From Sphingomonas aliaeris (lineage in GTDB: Bacteria > Pseudomonadota > Alphaproteobacteria > Sphingomonadales > Sphingomonadaceae): 64,000 nt of DNA. The translations under genes were made by a program, and so were the position numbers. How positions within the stretch are numbered: the stretch's first letter is position 1; every line of letters starts with the position of its first letter. The notes under the pieces are model-generated. The model made no database searches and was not told the DNA's origin. It saw only the letters and a list, made by a program, of their open reading frames with translations. This document shows positions 25,209 to 35,445 of this stretch, piece after piece. The stretch lies in assembly GCF_016743815.1 (NCBI RefSeq), contig NZ_CP061035.1, positions 2,048,501 through 2,112,500 of the forward strand, in the 5' to 3' direction.

Positions 25209-26636
25209 TCAAACGATCTTCTTCACCGTATCGACGATCTTCGCCGAGCTGAGCAGCGCCAGTTTTTCGAGGTTTGCGGCATAGGGCAGCGGCACGTCCT
25301 CGTTCGCGACGCGCAGGACGGGGGCGTCGAGATCGTCAAAGCCTTCCTCCATGCAGATCGCGACGATTTCCGATGCGATCGAGCAGGTTGCCCAGCCCTC
25401 TTCCGCCACGACGAGACGATTGGTCTTCTTGAGGCTCTTGAGCACGGCCGCCTTGTCGAGCGGACGCAGCGTGCGGAGGTCGATGACTTCGGCGTCGATC
25501 CCCTCTTCCGCCAGCTTCTCGGCGGCTTCCAGCGCGAGGCCGACACCGATCGAGTAGCTGACGATCGTCACGTCCTTGCCCTCTCGCATCGTGCGCGCCT
25601 TGCCGATTGGCAGGACATAATCGTCGAGCGCCGGGATTTCGAACGTACGGCCGTAGAGCAGTTCGTTTTCGAGGAAGACGACCGGATCCTCGGTACGGAT
25701 CGCGGCCTTCATCAGGCCCTTGGCATCCGCCGCATCATAGGGTGCGATCACGATCAGGCCGGGAACGCTGGCGTACCACGGGCCGTAGTTCTGCGAATGC
25801 TGCGCACCGACGCGCGACGCAGCGCCGTTCGGACCGCGAAAGACGATCGGGCAGCGCATCTGGCCGCCGGACATGTAGTTGGTCTTCGCGGCCGAGTTGA
25901 TGATGTGGTCGATCGCCTGCATGGCGAAGTTGAACGTCATGAACTCGACGATCGGGCGGAGGCCGCCCATCGCCGCGCCCGTACCGACGCCGGCAAACCC
26001 ATATTCGGTGATCGGCGTGTCGATGACTCGTGCCGGACCGAATTCGTCCAGCAGGCCCTGCGTGACCTTGTACGCGCCCTGATATTCGGCGACTTCCTCG
26101 CCCATCACGAAGACGCGGTCGTCCTTGCGCATTTCCTCGGCCATCGCGTCACGCAGCGCCTCGCGCAGCGTGATCTTGACCATCTCCGTGCCCTCGGGGA
26201 TCGCGGGGTCGGAAACTTCGGCATCGTGCTTCGCAGCGTCGTATAGCTGGCGTGCGCCGGTCTCGACCTTGTGCGGCACGGTGGATTCGGGCGCGTTCGG
26301 CGCCTTGTCGGCGGGCTGCTCTTCCTTCGGGGCCGCATTGGCGCCCTCGCCGCTGCGTTCAGCCGGAGCGGCGGCCGCCGTGTCGGCGCTCTCGCCCTCT
26401 TCGAGCAGAGTGGCGATGACGGTGCCGACCTTCACATTGTCGCTACCCTCGGCGATCATGATCTTGCCGATCGTGCCTTCGTCGACGGCTTCGAATTCCA
26501 TCGTCGCCTTGTCGGTCTCGATCTCGGCCATGATGTCGCCGGACTTGACGGTATCGCCTTCCTTGACCAGCCATTTGGCCAGCGTGCCCTCCTCCATCGT
26601 CGGGGAAAGGGCGGGCATCTTGATTTCGATGGGCAT
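25209..26636 (-). CDS. pdhB: Pyruvate dehydrogenase E1 beta subunit with N-terminal lipoyl domain
   Basis: 475 residues. The lipoyl domain is at residues 1-80 ([22 protein letters not shown], with the lipoylated Lys in ETDKATMEF). An Ala/Pro/Glu linker follows, then the transketolase-like E1 beta domain ([82 protein letters not shown]). The extra lipoyl domain on E1 beta is known in alphaproteobacteria and feeds acetyl groups to E2. The start shares one base with the pdhA stop (TGATG). The upstream frame to 26798 is shadow within pdhA. Confidence 0.95.
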   Translation of the reverse strand: MPIEIKMPALSPTMEEGTLAKWLVKEGDTVKSGDIMAEIETDKATMEFEAVDEGTIGKIMIAEGSDNVKVGTVIATLLEEGESADTAAAAPAERSGEGANAAPKEEQPADKAPNAPESTVPHKVETGARQLYDAAKHDAEVSDPAIPEGTEMVKITLREALRDAMAEEMRKDDRVFVMGEEVAEYQGAYKVTQGLLDEFGPARVIDTPITEYGFAGVGTGAAMGGLRPIVEFMTFNFAMQAIDHIINSAAKTNYMSGGQMRCPIVFRGPNGAASRVGAQHSQNYGPWYASVPGLIVIAPYDAADAKGLMKAAIRTEDPVVFLENELLYGRTFEIPALDDYVLPIGKARTMREGKDVTIVSYSIGVGLALEAAEKLAEEGIDAEVIDLRTLRPLDKAAVLKSLKKTNRLVVAEEGWATCSIASEIVAICMEEGFDDLDAPVLRVANEDVPLPYAANLEKLALLSSAKIVDTVKKIV

Positions 26637-27703
26637 CAGTATTTTTCCACCAGCACGTCGGTATACAGTTCGGCGGGCTCCGGCTCGGGCGCGCTTTCGG
26701 CGAAATCGGCCGCTTCGGCGACGATCTTGCGGATTTCCTGCTCGATCGTCTTCAGCTCGGCCTCGCCGACACCCTGATCCTCGAGCAGTTTCTTGCAATG
26801 CTCGATCGGATCGGACTTGTCGCGGACGGCCTGAACCTCCTCGCGGCTGCGGTATTTCGCGGGATCGGACATGGAGTGGCCGCGATAGCGATAGGTCTTC
26901 ATCTCGAGGATGATCGGGCCCTTGCCCGCGCGCACCCAGGCGAGCGCTTCCTCGGCCGCACCGCGCGAAGCGAGCACGTCCATGCCATCGACCTGAATGC
27001 CGGGAATGCGGAAGGATTCACCGCGACGGTACAACTGATCTTCGGACGAGGCGCGGTTGACCGAGGTGCCCATCGCATATTGGTTGTTTTCGATCACGTA
27101 GATGACCGGCAGCTTCCACAGCTCGGCCATGTTGAAGCTTTCGTACACCTGCCCCTGGTTCGACGCGCCGTCGCCAAAATAGGCGAGGCAGACGCCGCCA
27201 TCCTGGCGATATTTGTGCGCGAAGCCGAGACCGGTGCCGAGCGACACCTGGGCGCCGACGATGCCGTGGCCGCCGTAGAACTTATGCTCGACGCTGAACA
27301 TATGCATCGAGCCGCCCTTGCCCTTGGAAATGCCGGCCTGACGCCCGGTCAATTCCGCCATGACGTCCTTGGGCGGGATCCCGCAGAGCAGCATGTGTCC
27401 GTGATCGCGATAGCCGGTGATCACGCTGTCCTTGTCGGACAAAGCGGACTGCAGCCCGACCGCGACGGCTTCCTGGCCGATGTACAAGTGACAGAAACCA
27501 CCGATCAGTCCGAGGCCGTACAACTGGCCCGCTTTCTCTTCGAAGCGCCGGATGAGCAGCATCTGCTTATAGAATTCGAGCAGTTCGTCCTTCGACGCCC
27601 GATAGGATTGCGGTTCGCCGGGTCGCTCGCGATTGGGGGCGCGGTTGGGCGCCGGATCGGATTGGGGCGCTTCGGTCTTTCGGGCAGCGGGTGCTTTGGC
27701 CAC
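26636..27703 (-). CDS. pdhA: Pyruvate dehydrogenase E1 alpha subunit
   Basis: 355 residues from a GTG start (27701-27703). Ala/Pro/Arg-rich N-terminus, then [43 protein letters not shown]. Thiamine diphosphate motif is [17 protein letters not shown]...[11 protein letters not shown], and the phosphorylation-loop-like region is [21 protein letters not shown]. Decarboxylates pyruvate together with PdhB in the dehydrogenase complex. E2 (pdhC) and E3 are not in the window. It shares a 151-base spacer with the divergent MFS gene. Confidence 0.96.
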   Translation of the reverse strand: MAKAPAARKTEAPQSDPAPNRAPNRERPGEPQSYRASKDELLEFYKQMLLIRRFEEKAGQLYGLGLIGGFCHLYIGQEAVAVGLQSALSDKDSVITGYRDHGHMLLCGIPPKDVMAELTGRQAGISKGKGGSMHMFSVEHKFYGGHGIVGAQVSLGTGLGFAHKYRQDGGVCLAYFGDGASNQGQVYESFNMAELWKLPVIYVIENNQYAMGTSVNRASSEDQLYRRGESFRIPGIQVDGMDVLASRGAAEEALAWVRAGKGPIILEMKTYRYRGHSMSDPAKYRSREEVQAVRDKSDPIEHCKKLLEDQGVGEAELKTIEQEIRKIVAEAADFAESAPEPEPAELYTDVLVEKY

Positions 27704-27854
27704 AGGCTAGAAACCTCGTTTCCTGGGGGAGAGGAAGGGCGCGTATAAGCCCTTCTTGTGCGAAACTTCAATCGCTCGCCATCACAGAAGTTTATTCCGA
27801 CCAAGCCAATCGGTGATTGCCCGCGCCCATCGGGGGTGACTAAAGCCATGCGCG

Positions 27855-29171
27855 ATGGATACGCAGCCGCTCGCATCGCCCCACCCGTTACGCATCGCCA
27901 ACTTCCGCGCCTATTGGGTCGCGCGCTTCACGATGACGGTCGCGCAGAATGCGATGATCATCGTGATCGGCTGGCAAGTGTATACGATCGCGCGCCAAAC
28001 CATGACGATGCCGCAGGCGGCGGCGCAGCTGGGGCTGATCGGCCTGCTGCAATTCCTACCCCTGTTCCTGAGCACGCCGGTGACCGGATATGTCGCGGAC
28101 CGGTTCGACAGACGGTGGATCACGCGGGTCACGGTAACGCTGCAACTGGCGAGCGCGCTTATCCTCGCTTTGGCGACCTATGAGGGGTGGATGTCGCTGC
28201 CGATCCTGTTTTCGGTAGCGGTATTCCTGGGAATCGCTCGCGCCTTTGCCGGGCCTGCGTTCGGTGCGCTGGCGCCGGATCTTGTGCCTCGCGACGTGTT
28301 GCCGACCGCGATCGCGCTTTCATCCATCTCGTGGCAGGTGGGTACGATCATCGGACCGGCGCTGGGCGGCTTCTTCTATTCGCACACCGCGACGCATTCT
28401 GGCGCCTATTGGCTGGCGACCATCCTGTTCGGATTGGCATTGCTGTGCCTGATGCTGATCGGAAAGGTCGCGCAGCCGCCGAGATCCACCGCGCGCCCGA
28501 TCAAGCAGATCGTCGACGGTCTGAAATATGTCGGCCAGAACAAGCTGGTGCTGGGGACGATCACGCTGGACCTCTTCGCGGTCTTCCTTGCGGGGACCAA
28601 CGCCCTTCTGCCGATCTACGCCAACGACATCTTCAAGGTCGGTGCGCAGGGGCTGAGCTGGCTCGCCGCCGCGCCGGCCGCCGGGGCCGCCTTGGTCGCG
28701 CTGATCTTCTCGTTCCGGCCGCTCAAGACTAATGTCGGCCCGAAAATGCTGGTGTCCGTGCTGATCTACGGGACGGCGACGGTGATCTTCGGCGTCGCGC
28801 ATATCATCATCCCCGCCTACGACTTCGAAGTGGCGGTGGGCGCGCTGGCGGTTGCCGGCGGGGCGGACATGTTCTCCGTCTATATCCGTCAGTCGTTGAT
28901 CCAGCTGTATACGCCGGACGAGATGCGTGGGCGTGTCGGGGCGGTGTCGCAGCTGACGATTTCCGCCTCCAACGAACTGGGTGAGGCCGAATCCGGCTTC
29001 CTTGCATCGATGCTCGGACCGGTCGGTGCGGTTCTGGTCGGCGGCGGCGGTGCGATTGTCGTGACGATCCTGTGGACCTATCTGTTTCCGAGCATACGCC
29101 GCGCGAAGACGTTCGATCCCCCAACGACGCGGCAGGACGCCGCAGATAAAGAGATGGAGGCCGTATTATGA
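27855..29171 (+). CDS. MFS transporter (EntS-like, MFS_3 type)
   Basis: 438 residues with about 12 membrane segments. [28 protein letters not shown] is the usual first helix of the MFS_3 branch (which includes the enterobactin exporter EntS), and [15 protein letters not shown] is the conserved loop 2-3 signature (G-x-x-x-D-R-x-x-R-R). The C-terminal half has [22 protein letters not shown]. The substrate is unknown; probably drug or small-molecule export. The stop overlaps the cysK start (ATGA), so the two are co-translated. Confidence 0.88.
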   Translation: MDTQPLASPHPLRIANFRAYWVARFTMTVAQNAMIIVIGWQVYTIARQTMTMPQAAAQLGLIGLLQFLPLFLSTPVTGYVADRFDRRWITRVTVTLQLASALILALATYEGWMSLPILFSVAVFLGIARAFAGPAFGALAPDLVPRDVLPTAIALSSISWQVGTIIGPALGGFFYSHTATHSGAYWLATILFGLALLCLMLIGKVAQPPRSTARPIKQIVDGLKYVGQNKLVLGTITLDLFAVFLAGTNALLPIYANDIFKVGAQGLSWLAAAPAAGAALVALIFSFRPLKTNVGPKMLVSVLIYGTATVIFGVAHIIIPAYDFEVAVGALAVAGGADMFSVYIRQSLIQLYTPDEMRGRVGAVSQLTISASNELGEAESGFLASMLGPVGAVLVGGGGAIVVTILWTYLFPSIRRAKTFDPPTTRQDAADKEMEAVL

Positions 29172-30088
29172 AAGCCAACACGATCCTGGAGACGATCGGC
29201 AACACGCCGCACATCCGCGTATCGAAGCTGTTCCCGGATTCCGAAGTCTGGATCAAGTCCGAGCGTTCGAACCCCGGCGGATCGATCAAGGACCGGATCG
29301 CGCTGGCCATGATCGAGGCGGCGGAAGCATCCGGCGACCTGAAGCCCGGCGGGACGATCATCGAACCGACGAGTGGAAATACCGGCGTCGGGCTGGCGAT
29401 GGTAGCCGCGGTAAAGGGGTACAAGCTGGTTCTCGTCATGCCGGAAAGCATGTCGATCGAGCGTCGGCGGCTCATGCTGGCTTATGGCGCGACGTTCGAC
29501 CTGACACCGCGTGAAAAGGGCATGAAGGGCGCGATCGAGCGTGCGCTGGAACTGATCGAACAGACGCCGGGCGCGTGGATGCCGCAGCAGTTCGAGAATC
29601 CGGCGAACATCGACGTGCACACGCGCACGACGGCGCTGGAGATCCTGAACGACTTCAGGGACACGCCGATCGACGTGATCATCACCGGCGTGGGCACGGG
29701 CGGGCACATCACCGGAATCGCCGAGACGCTGAAAAAGTCGTGGCCGAACCTGAAGGTCTATGCGGTCGAGCCGCACGCATCGCCGGTCATTTCCGGCGGC
29801 CAGCCGGGGCCGCATCCGATCCAGGGCATCGGCGCGGGGTTCGTGCCCGCGAACCTGCACACGCAGGCGATCGATGGCGCGATCCAGGTCGATGCCGTCG
29901 TCGCGAAGGACATGGCGCGGCGTGCGGCGACCGAAGAGGGCATGCTGGTCGGTATCTCGTCCGGCGCGACGCTGGCCGCGATCCTCCAGAAGCTGCCCGA
30001 CCTGCCGGACAACGTGCGCGTGCTGGGCTTCAATTACGATACGGGTGAGCGGTATCTGTCCGTACCGGACTTCCTTCCCGAGAGCTAA
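29168..30088 (+). CDS. cysK: Cysteine synthase A (O-acetylserine sulfhydrylase)
   Basis: 306 residues. PLP-binding Lys41 in [13 protein letters not shown], substrate loop [12 protein letters not shown], phosphate-binding loop [11 protein letters not shown], and the C-terminal SSGATLAAI. Makes cysteine from O-acetyl-L-serine and sulfide in the cytoplasm. Slightly short but complete. Translationally coupled to the MFS gene upstream (ATGA), which suggests that the exporter may handle cysteine or O-acetylserine-related metabolites; that link is inference. A hairpin follows at 30101-30137. Confidence 0.95.
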   Translation: MKANTILETIGNTPHIRVSKLFPDSEVWIKSERSNPGGSIKDRIALAMIEAAEASGDLKPGGTIIEPTSGNTGVGLAMVAAVKGYKLVLVMPESMSIERRRLMLAYGATFDLTPREKGMKGAIERALELIEQTPGAWMPQQFENPANIDVHTRTTALEILNDFRDTPIDVIITGVGTGGHITGIAETLKKSWPNLKVYAVEPHASPVISGGQPGPHPIQGIGAGFVPANLHTQAIDGAIQVDAVVAKDMARRAATEEGMLVGISSGATLAAILQKLPDLPDNVRVLGFNYDTGERYLSVPDFLPES

Positions 30089-30100
30089 ATTTGGGCCTGT

Positions 30101-30137
30101 CATCGAACCTTTCCGGTCCAGCCGGGAGGGTTCGATG
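30101..30137 (+). terminator. Hairpin after cysK
   Basis: CATCGAACC (30101-30109) pairs perfectly with GGTTCGATG (30129-30137), and TCCGG/CCGGGA pair inside. No strong U tract follows, so Rho help or a pausing role is possible. Confidence 0.6.
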
Positions 30138-30250
30138 TCGCCAGAAATTCTTCGAAATCCGGCTGAAAAGCTTGAGAATCAGGTATCGCTGCGCTGCGGT
30201 AACCATTATGAACGGTGAAACGGTGCCGGGCACCTTTCGGGGAATTTCGA

Positions 30251-30547
30251 ATGCGCAGGGCGATGATCGGCATCATGACGGTGCTGGTGCTGCTTCAGGT
30301 CTGGCCATCGGTCTTCGGGCAGCGCAGTGCCTCCGACATCTCCGTCCCGCTTGCACACGCCGCGGCCGGCAACGCAGTCGATCAAGTCCGTGGGACGGCA
30401 AGTGCCTGGGAAACCTCCAATCCACCCGCCTGCTTTGCGGAATATCGCCGTACGCTGAACGCTTGCGCAAAGGGCGACAAGGCGTGCGAAACCAAGACGG
30501 TGAATGCTTTCGACCTGTGCGAAGCGACCGGGTTCTGGCCGCAATAA
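30251..30547 (+). CDS. Small secreted protein with four cysteines
   Basis: 98 residues from ATG 30251, where GGGG lies eight bases upstream. The signal peptide is MRRAMIGIMTVLVLLQVWPSVFG. The mature part ends CFAEYRRTLNACAKGDKACETKTVNAFDLCEATGFWP, with four Cys spaced to form two disulfides. An in-frame ATG at 30215 gives a 12-residue extension that spoils the signal peptide. No domain is recognised. It stands alone between cysK and the wall hydrolase. Confidence 0.62.
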   Translation: MRRAMIGIMTVLVLLQVWPSVFGQRSASDISVPLAHAAAGNAVDQVRGTASAWETSNPPACFAEYRRTLNACAKGDKACETKTVNAFDLCEATGFWPQ

Positions 30548-30700
30548 CGGACCGGCGCTTGTCGCGACTCGGCGGAGTGCGGATGCATCACGGCGGTTTC
30601 CCCTTCCGCGCGGAATAGGCTACAGGCCGTCGCCCGTCCTGCCAGGAGGCGATGTGCCCCCCTTTCCCTTTCGTCCCGATAGCCGCTGAACCCTTCGCGT

Positions 30701-32059
30701 ATGTCGAACCCCCAGTCGAAATCCATCCATAAGCCGGTCGCTCCGATACTTCGCCTATTGCTCGCGGGTGTCGCGGCTTCGGCGATCGTCATCCCGGCGC
30801 TGGTCGTGTCCGTCGCGCCGCCAATCAAGCCGCGTGCGCGCGTAGTGGCCGTGCCGCAGCGGGTCGTCCCGCAAGCCGAACTGCCGCCGGTCGAGCCGCT
30901 GGCCTATCAAAATCTGGATCCGCAGGATGCGCGCGCGTTCAACAAGACCGTGCCGTTCTCGACCGATCCCAACCCCGCCGCCCGGCCGTTCGCCCTGTCA
31001 GGCACTTCGGAGGACAAGGCGCGCGCGCTGGACTGTATGGCGACGGCGATGCTGTACGAGGCGGGAGACGATACGCTCGGGCAGAGATCGGTCGGGCAGG
31101 TCGTCATCAACCGGGTTCGACATCCTGCCTTCCCGAAGACGATCTGCGGCGTGGTCTTCCAGGGATCCGAACGACGGACGGGGTGCCAATTCACCTTCAC
31201 GTGCGACGGTGCGCTGATCAATCACAAATGGTCCGACGTCGCGTGGCAGCGTGCGCGCGAGACCGCCAGGCTTGCCTTGACCGGGCGCGTGTTCAAGCCG
31301 GTCGGCTATTCCACGCATTACCACACCGACTGGGTCGTGCCGTACTGGCAGTCGAGCCTGGACAAGGTCGCGCAGGTTCGCACGCACCTGTTCTTCCGCT
31401 GGACCGGTTGGTGGGGCACTCCGCCCGCATTCCGCCGCGCCTTGACGCCGAGCGAACCGGTGATCCCGGCGCTCGCGCTGTATTCAGACGCGCACCGCAC
31501 CGGGGCCGCCGCGACGGAAGCCGCGGACGCGATGATCGAGGCGGCGGCGTTGACGGGCAAACTGCCGTTACCGACGCCCGGCGATGCCGACAGCTTCCTC
31601 GTAACGCTGGACCCGACGATCCCGCCCGAACGCTATGCCGCGCTTGCCGCAGCCGCCTGTGCCGATCGCCTGCACTGCAAGTTCATGGGCTGGAGCAGCA
31701 AGGCGAAGACGCCCACCACGTTGCCATTGCAACAGGCACAGGTGGCCGCAATGTCGTTCAGCTATCTGCGGGACCGGTCACGCAATATCGACAAGTCGTT
31801 GTGGAATTGCACCGAGTTCAGCCGTCCGGACCGGTCGCAGTGCATGAAGCAGCAGGTGATCGGAGTCGTCCCCGCCCCGCGGCCCACGACCGAGGCATTT
31901 CGGATCGAGACACTCCCGGGATCACGTGTTCCCGTACCCGTCGGGGGCGCGCCGCGGTTAATCGTGGACGAGCTATCCGGGGTCAGGCGGCGTGCCGACG
32001 CGGCGTCACCTGCGCCTTCCACGAAGCCGACGCCGACGAAGACGCCTGACGGGCGCTGA
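30701..32059 (+). CDS. SleB-type cell wall hydrolase (Hydrolase_2), membrane-anchored
   Basis: 452 residues. Single hydrophobic anchor around 18-40 (LRLLLAGVAASAIVIPALVVSV), then a proline-rich linker. The SleB/CwlJ-type catalytic domain follows at about 105-215: CMATAMLYEAGDDTLGQRSVGQVVINRVRHPAFPKTICGVVFQG (catalytic Glu in the YEA motif), then CQFTFTCDG and THYHTDWVVPYW. These are lytic transglycosylase/amidase-like murein enzymes. The long C-terminal part is not assigned and ends in a Pro/Thr-rich tail. Likely periplasmic wall remodelling. Confidence 0.86.
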   Translation: MSNPQSKSIHKPVAPILRLLLAGVAASAIVIPALVVSVAPPIKPRARVVAVPQRVVPQAELPPVEPLAYQNLDPQDARAFNKTVPFSTDPNPAARPFALSGTSEDKARALDCMATAMLYEAGDDTLGQRSVGQVVINRVRHPAFPKTICGVVFQGSERRTGCQFTFTCDGALINHKWSDVAWQRARETARLALTGRVFKPVGYSTHYHTDWVVPYWQSSLDKVAQVRTHLFFRWTGWWGTPPAFRRALTPSEPVIPALALYSDAHRTGAAATEAADAMIEAAALTGKLPLPTPGDADSFLVTLDPTIPPERYAALAAAACADRLHCKFMGWSSKAKTPTTLPLQQAQVAAMSFSYLRDRSRNIDKSLWNCTEFSRPDRSQCMKQQVIGVVPAPRPTTEAFRIETLPGSRVPVPVGGAPRLIVDELSGVRRRADAASPAPSTKPTPTKTPDGR

Positions 32060-32124
32060 GCGCGATTTAAGTCAGGGCTTGGGATGACGGTGCGTTGCGA
32101 CCGATAATTCCTCTCACGCCGTTC

Positions 32125-32191
32125 GTTTCGAGCGAAGTCGAGAAACCGTCTTGAGGAAGCGATCGGCCCGTTTCTCGACTTCGCTCGAAAT
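32125..32191. repeat. Intergenic inverted repeat (22-base arms)
   Basis: GTTTCGAGCGAAGTCGAGAA plus AC (32125-32146) and its near-exact complement GTTTCTCGACTTCGCTCGAA plus AT (32170-32191), with a 23-base loop. It is a different sequence family from the repeat at 16354 but has the same REP-like form. It lies between convergent genes and may also end transcription. Confidence 0.78.
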
Positions 32192-32269
32192 GAGCGGAGT
32201 TTGGGGGAGCCATTTCAAGCGAAAGCTTCCCCCGCCATAGGGACGGAGGAAGCTTCCGGCGATCGATGA

Positions 32270-34073
32270 TCAGGCCGCCAGGAACATCTCGACCGGCAAG
32301 GTCATCAGCGACTCCGCGCCACCTTCGATCTTGCGGCGGAGCGCACCGGCGTCGGGCATGATCCGTTCGGCGAAGAAGCGTGCGGTGACCAGTTTGGCGT
32401 CAAGGAACGCCGCGTCGCCTTCGCCCGCTGCCTTGAGCGCAGATGCCGCCGCCGTCATGCGCAGCCACATCAGGCCGGTCGCGACGATGCCCATGATCTG
32501 CATGTAGCTATAGGCGCCCGCACCGATATTTTCCGGGTTCTGCATGCCATTCTGCATGAACCACATCGTCGCGGCCTGAAGCTCGCCATTGGCTTTTTCG
32601 AGCGCGGTGGCGAAGGCGGCGGTTTCCGGGTTCGTCTTGGCAGCGGCGACCTCCTCGCCGACGATGCGGAACAGCGCCTGCACCGCCCGACCGCCGTTCG
32701 TCGCCAGCTTGCGGCCGACCAGATCCATCGCCTGCACGCCGTTTGTGCCTTCGTAGATCATCGCGATCCGGGCATCGCGGACATACTGTTCCATGCCCCA
32801 TTCGGCGATATAGCCGTGGCCGCCATAGACCTGCTGCGCGTTGGTTGCGATCTCATAGCCCTTGTCGGTGCCATAGCCCTTGATAACCGGGGTGAGCAGG
32901 CCGAGCAAATCGCCCGCCAGTTGCCGCTCCTCTTCCGTCGGAGCGGCATGTTCGAGATCCGCCTGCACCGCGCCCCACAGGCACAAGGCGCGCAGACCCT
33001 CGGTCATCGCCTTCGCTTCCATCAGCATGCGGCGCACGTCGGGGTGTACGAAAAGCGTGTCGGCCTTTTCGTTCGGATCCTTCGGGCCGGTCAACGCGCG
33101 CCCCTGACGGCGGTCGTGCGCGTACTGGACCGCGTTCTGGTAGGCGACTTCGGCGACGCCCAGACCTTGCAGCCCGACGCCGAGGCGTGCGGCGTTCATC
33201 ATGATGAACATCGCGGCCAGACCCTTCATTTCCTCGCCGACGAGCCAGCCGGTCGCGCCGTCATAGTTCATGACGCAGGTCGAGTTGGCGTGGATGCCCA
33301 TCTTATGCTCGATGGAGCCGCAGGAAAGGCTGTTGCGCGCGCCGATGCTGCCATCGTCGCCGACCATGAACTTCGGCACGACGAACAGCGAAATGCCCTT
33401 CGAGCTTTCCGGTGCACCCGGCGTCTTGGCCAGGACGAGGTGGATGATGTTCGAGGTGAGATCATGCTCGCCCGACGAGATGAAGATCTTCGTGCCGGTG
33501 ATCGCATAGGAGCCGTCGCCGTTCGGTACTGCGCGCGTGCGGATCAAGCCGAGGTCGGTGCCGCATTGCGGCTCGGTCAGGTTCATCGTGCCGCCCCATT
33601 CGCCACTGACCATCTTCGGTACGTACTTCGCCTTCTGCTCGTCCGTGCCCTTGACCAGCAGGGCGGCGATCGCGCCGTGCGTCAGGCCGGGATACATGGC
33701 GAACGCCATATTGGCGGAGATCATATATTCCTGGAACGCGGTCGACACGACGTGTGGCATGCCCTGACCACCGAATTCCTCGGGTGCGCTGAGCGTGCCC
33801 CAACCGGATCTCGACGAACGCGGCATATGCTTCCTTGAAGCCTTTCGGCGTCGTGACGCTGCCGTCATCGTGGCGTGTGCAGCCTTCCTGGTCGCCCGAG
33901 GCGTTGATCGGAAACAACACTTCGGCGACGAACTTGCCCCCTTCGTCCAGCACGGCGTCGACGACGTCAGGCGTGGCATTCTGGAAGCCGGGCAGGTTGG
34001 CGTAATTCTGCAATCCGACGACATGGTCGAGGATGAAGCGCGTATCGCGGACGGGCGGAGTGAATTGCGGCAT
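32270..34073 (-). pseudogene. Acyl-CoA dehydrogenase, frame broken by one extra base
   Basis: About 600 residues once repaired. N-terminal frame [19 protein letters not shown]...[12 protein letters not shown], then after one surplus base at 33804-33807 the frame resumes as [23 protein letters not shown]-binding middle region is [20 protein letters not shown]...[14 protein letters not shown]. The C-terminal part (YGTDKGYEIATNAQQVYGGHGYIAEWGMEQYVRDARIAMIYEGTNGVQAMDLVGRKL, read in parts) contains the catalytic-Glu type loop and a C-terminal extension, as in long FadE-like enzymes of beta-oxidation. It follows the MerR gene by 18 bases. The break is probably a sequence error. Confidence 0.88.
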
Positions 34074-34091
34074 GGGATCTGGGCCTTCTTT

Positions 34092-34514
34092 TCAGTCGTT
34101 TTCAGAATGTTCGATCAAGGTGATGAATTCGTTGAGTTCCGCGATTGCAGCGTCAATGTCCCGCTTCTGCGCATCCAGCAGCGCGACACGTTCCCGGCAG
34201 CGTTCGATCGTGACCGCGCGCTGCGCCTTGCGGCCATCCCCGATGTCATAGAGGTCGATCATCTCGCGGATTTCGGTGAGCGAGAAGCCCACACGTTTGC
34301 CGCGCAGGATCCAGGCCAGGCGTGCGCGATCGCGGTGAGAGTAGACGCGCGTGGTGCCCCGACGCTCGGGCGCGATCAGCCCCTCATCCTCGTAGAAGCG
34401 CAGCGCGCGGGCAGTCACGTCGAACTCTGACGACAGATCGGAGATCGAAAAGGTTTCCCGGTCATCGCGGGGAGGGACGATCACATAAGCGGGCGCATAG
34501 GCGGCGTTCGGCAT
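34092..34514 (-). CDS. MerR-family regulator (LiuR-like)
   Basis: 140 residues. MerR helix-turn-helix FSISDLSSEFDVTARALRFYEDEGLIAPERRGTTRVYSHRDRARL (about 24-68), then LRGKRVGFSLTEIREMIDLYDIGDG and a coiled-coil dimerisation helix. The Arg-Phe-Tyr-Glu-Asp-Glu-Gly-Leu motif and the acyl-CoA dehydrogenase immediately downstream fit LiuR-type regulators of acyl-CoA and branched-chain amino acid breakdown; this is inference. The open frame continues upstream to 34802, but the promoter and operator at 34521-34549 place the start at ATG 34514, close to the transcript start. Confidence 0.87.
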   Translation of the reverse strand: MPNAAYAPAYVIVPPRDDRETFSISDLSSEFDVTARALRFYEDEGLIAPERRGTTRVYSHRDRARLAWILRGKRVGFSLTEIREMIDLYDIGDGRKAQRAVTIERCRERVALLDAQKRDIDAAIAELNEFITLIEHSEND

Positions 34515-34520
34515 GACGGT

Positions 34521-34549
34521 AAAATAGGTTCCGTTTACGTGAACGTCAA
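34521..34549 (-). promoter_or_regulatory. Promoter of the MerR-acyl-CoA dehydrogenase operon
   Basis: On the minus strand: TTGACG at 34549-34544, a 17-base spacer, then TATTTT at 34526-34521. Only six bases separate the -10 from the ATG at 34514, so the transcript is leaderless or nearly so. Confidence 0.6.
34534..34549. promoter_or_regulatory. Operator-like near-palindrome for the MerR/LiuR-like regulator
   Basis: TTTACGTGAACGTCAA: arms TTTACGT and ACGTCAA are complementary at six of seven positions around a two-base centre. This fits the TTGACGT-type palindromes known for LiuR-like MerR proteins. It overlaps the -35 and spacer of the promoter. Confidence 0.65.
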
Positions 34550-35047
34550 TCTCCGCACAGCAAATTGTCCGCTCCGCGAGCGTAATGACGAGGCTTCGGA
34601 TGTGGAGTCGCTTATTCGCTCTACGTCGAGCGCGGCGATCGATGCGCGGCCTTGGCAAAGTTTTGCGCAGGCTGCCGGTACCTTGGCCGGGAAGATGAGG
34701 CGGTCGCCCTCGAACCGAGCCTCGAAGCCGCAGCCGGGTGCCGCGGGAAAGAGGACGTCGAGCTTGCCCCCTGTTCGTTTTGCGGTGCCGGAGCCCGAGC
34801 AACCCAGATCGTCGCCATAATTGACGAGGATCCCGATCTTATAGTCCTGCGGTGCAGGTACGACGCAGATGCGATCCGTGTCGCGGGTATAAAAGCCTGT
34901 TATGTCTACACTTGCCGGATCCGCGATCATCCCGGCGTCGATCGCGGCGGCTTCCAGGCTGTTGGTCGGCCTTGCCGTCGGTTCGGAGCCAGTCCCGCCA
35001 CCGGAACAGCCGGCCAGCGACACGGCAAGGACCAACCATGTCTTCAT
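34535..35047 (-). CDS. Lipoprotein of unknown function
   Basis: 170 residues from ATG 35045-35047. The signal sequence [14 protein letters not shown] ends in a lipobox (L-A-G-C), so Cys14 is probably lipidated. The mature part has several Cys ([34 protein letters not shown]) and a repeated beta-strand look with [27 protein letters not shown] overlap with the upstream hisI stop indicates coupled translation. No family is recognised. It may simply share the hisI transcript. Confidence 0.75.
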   Translation of the reverse strand: MKTWLVLAVSLAGCSGGGTGSEPTARPTNSLEAAAIDAGMIADPASVDITGFYTRDTDRICVVPAPQDYKIGILVNYGDDLGCSGSGTAKRTGGKLDVLFPAAPGCGFEARFEGDRLIFPAKVPAACAKLCQGRASIAALDVERISDSTSEASSLRSRSGQFAVRRLTFT

Positions 35048-35406
35048 TCGACCGGACTCAAAGCATCTCCATCGATGCGGCGGAAGAAGCAGGAGCGTTG
35101 GCCGGTATGGCAGGCGGGGCCGGCGGCGTCGGCGATGATCCATATCGCGTCCTGATCGCAGTCGATCCGGATTTCCGTGACGGTGAGGACGTTGCCCGAA
35201 CTCTCGCCCTTTTTCCAAAGCCTGTCGCGACTGCGAGACCAGAAATGCGCCTGCCCGGTCGATATCGTCGCGGCAAGCGCCTCGGCATTCATGTGCGCGA
35301 GCATCAGGATTTCGCCCGTGGTGCGATCGGAAACCACCGCCGTGATGAGGCCGTTCGAGTCGTATTTGGGGTCGAGTGACAGCCCGGTGTCGCGATGATC
35401 GTGCAT
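35044..35406 (-). CDS. hisI: Phosphoribosyl-AMP cyclohydrolase
   Basis: 120 residues. Typical HisI blocks: [62 protein letters not shown], and [28 protein letters not shown], which carries the zinc and magnesium ligands (D-C-D and C-H-x-x-x-x-x-x-C). Opens the purine ring of PR-AMP in histidine synthesis. It lacks the HisE domain fused in some bacteria. Coupled to the lipoprotein gene downstream. Confidence 0.95.
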   Translation of the reverse strand: MHDHRDTGLSLDPKYDSNGLITAVVSDRTTGEILMLAHMNAEALAATISTGQAHFWSRSRDRLWKKGESSGNVLTVTEIRIDCDQDAIWIIADAAGPACHTGQRSCFFRRIDGDALSPVE

Positions 35407-35445
35407 GTGCGCCGTCTAGCGTGTCGGCGGCGGGCGGGGAAGCGA

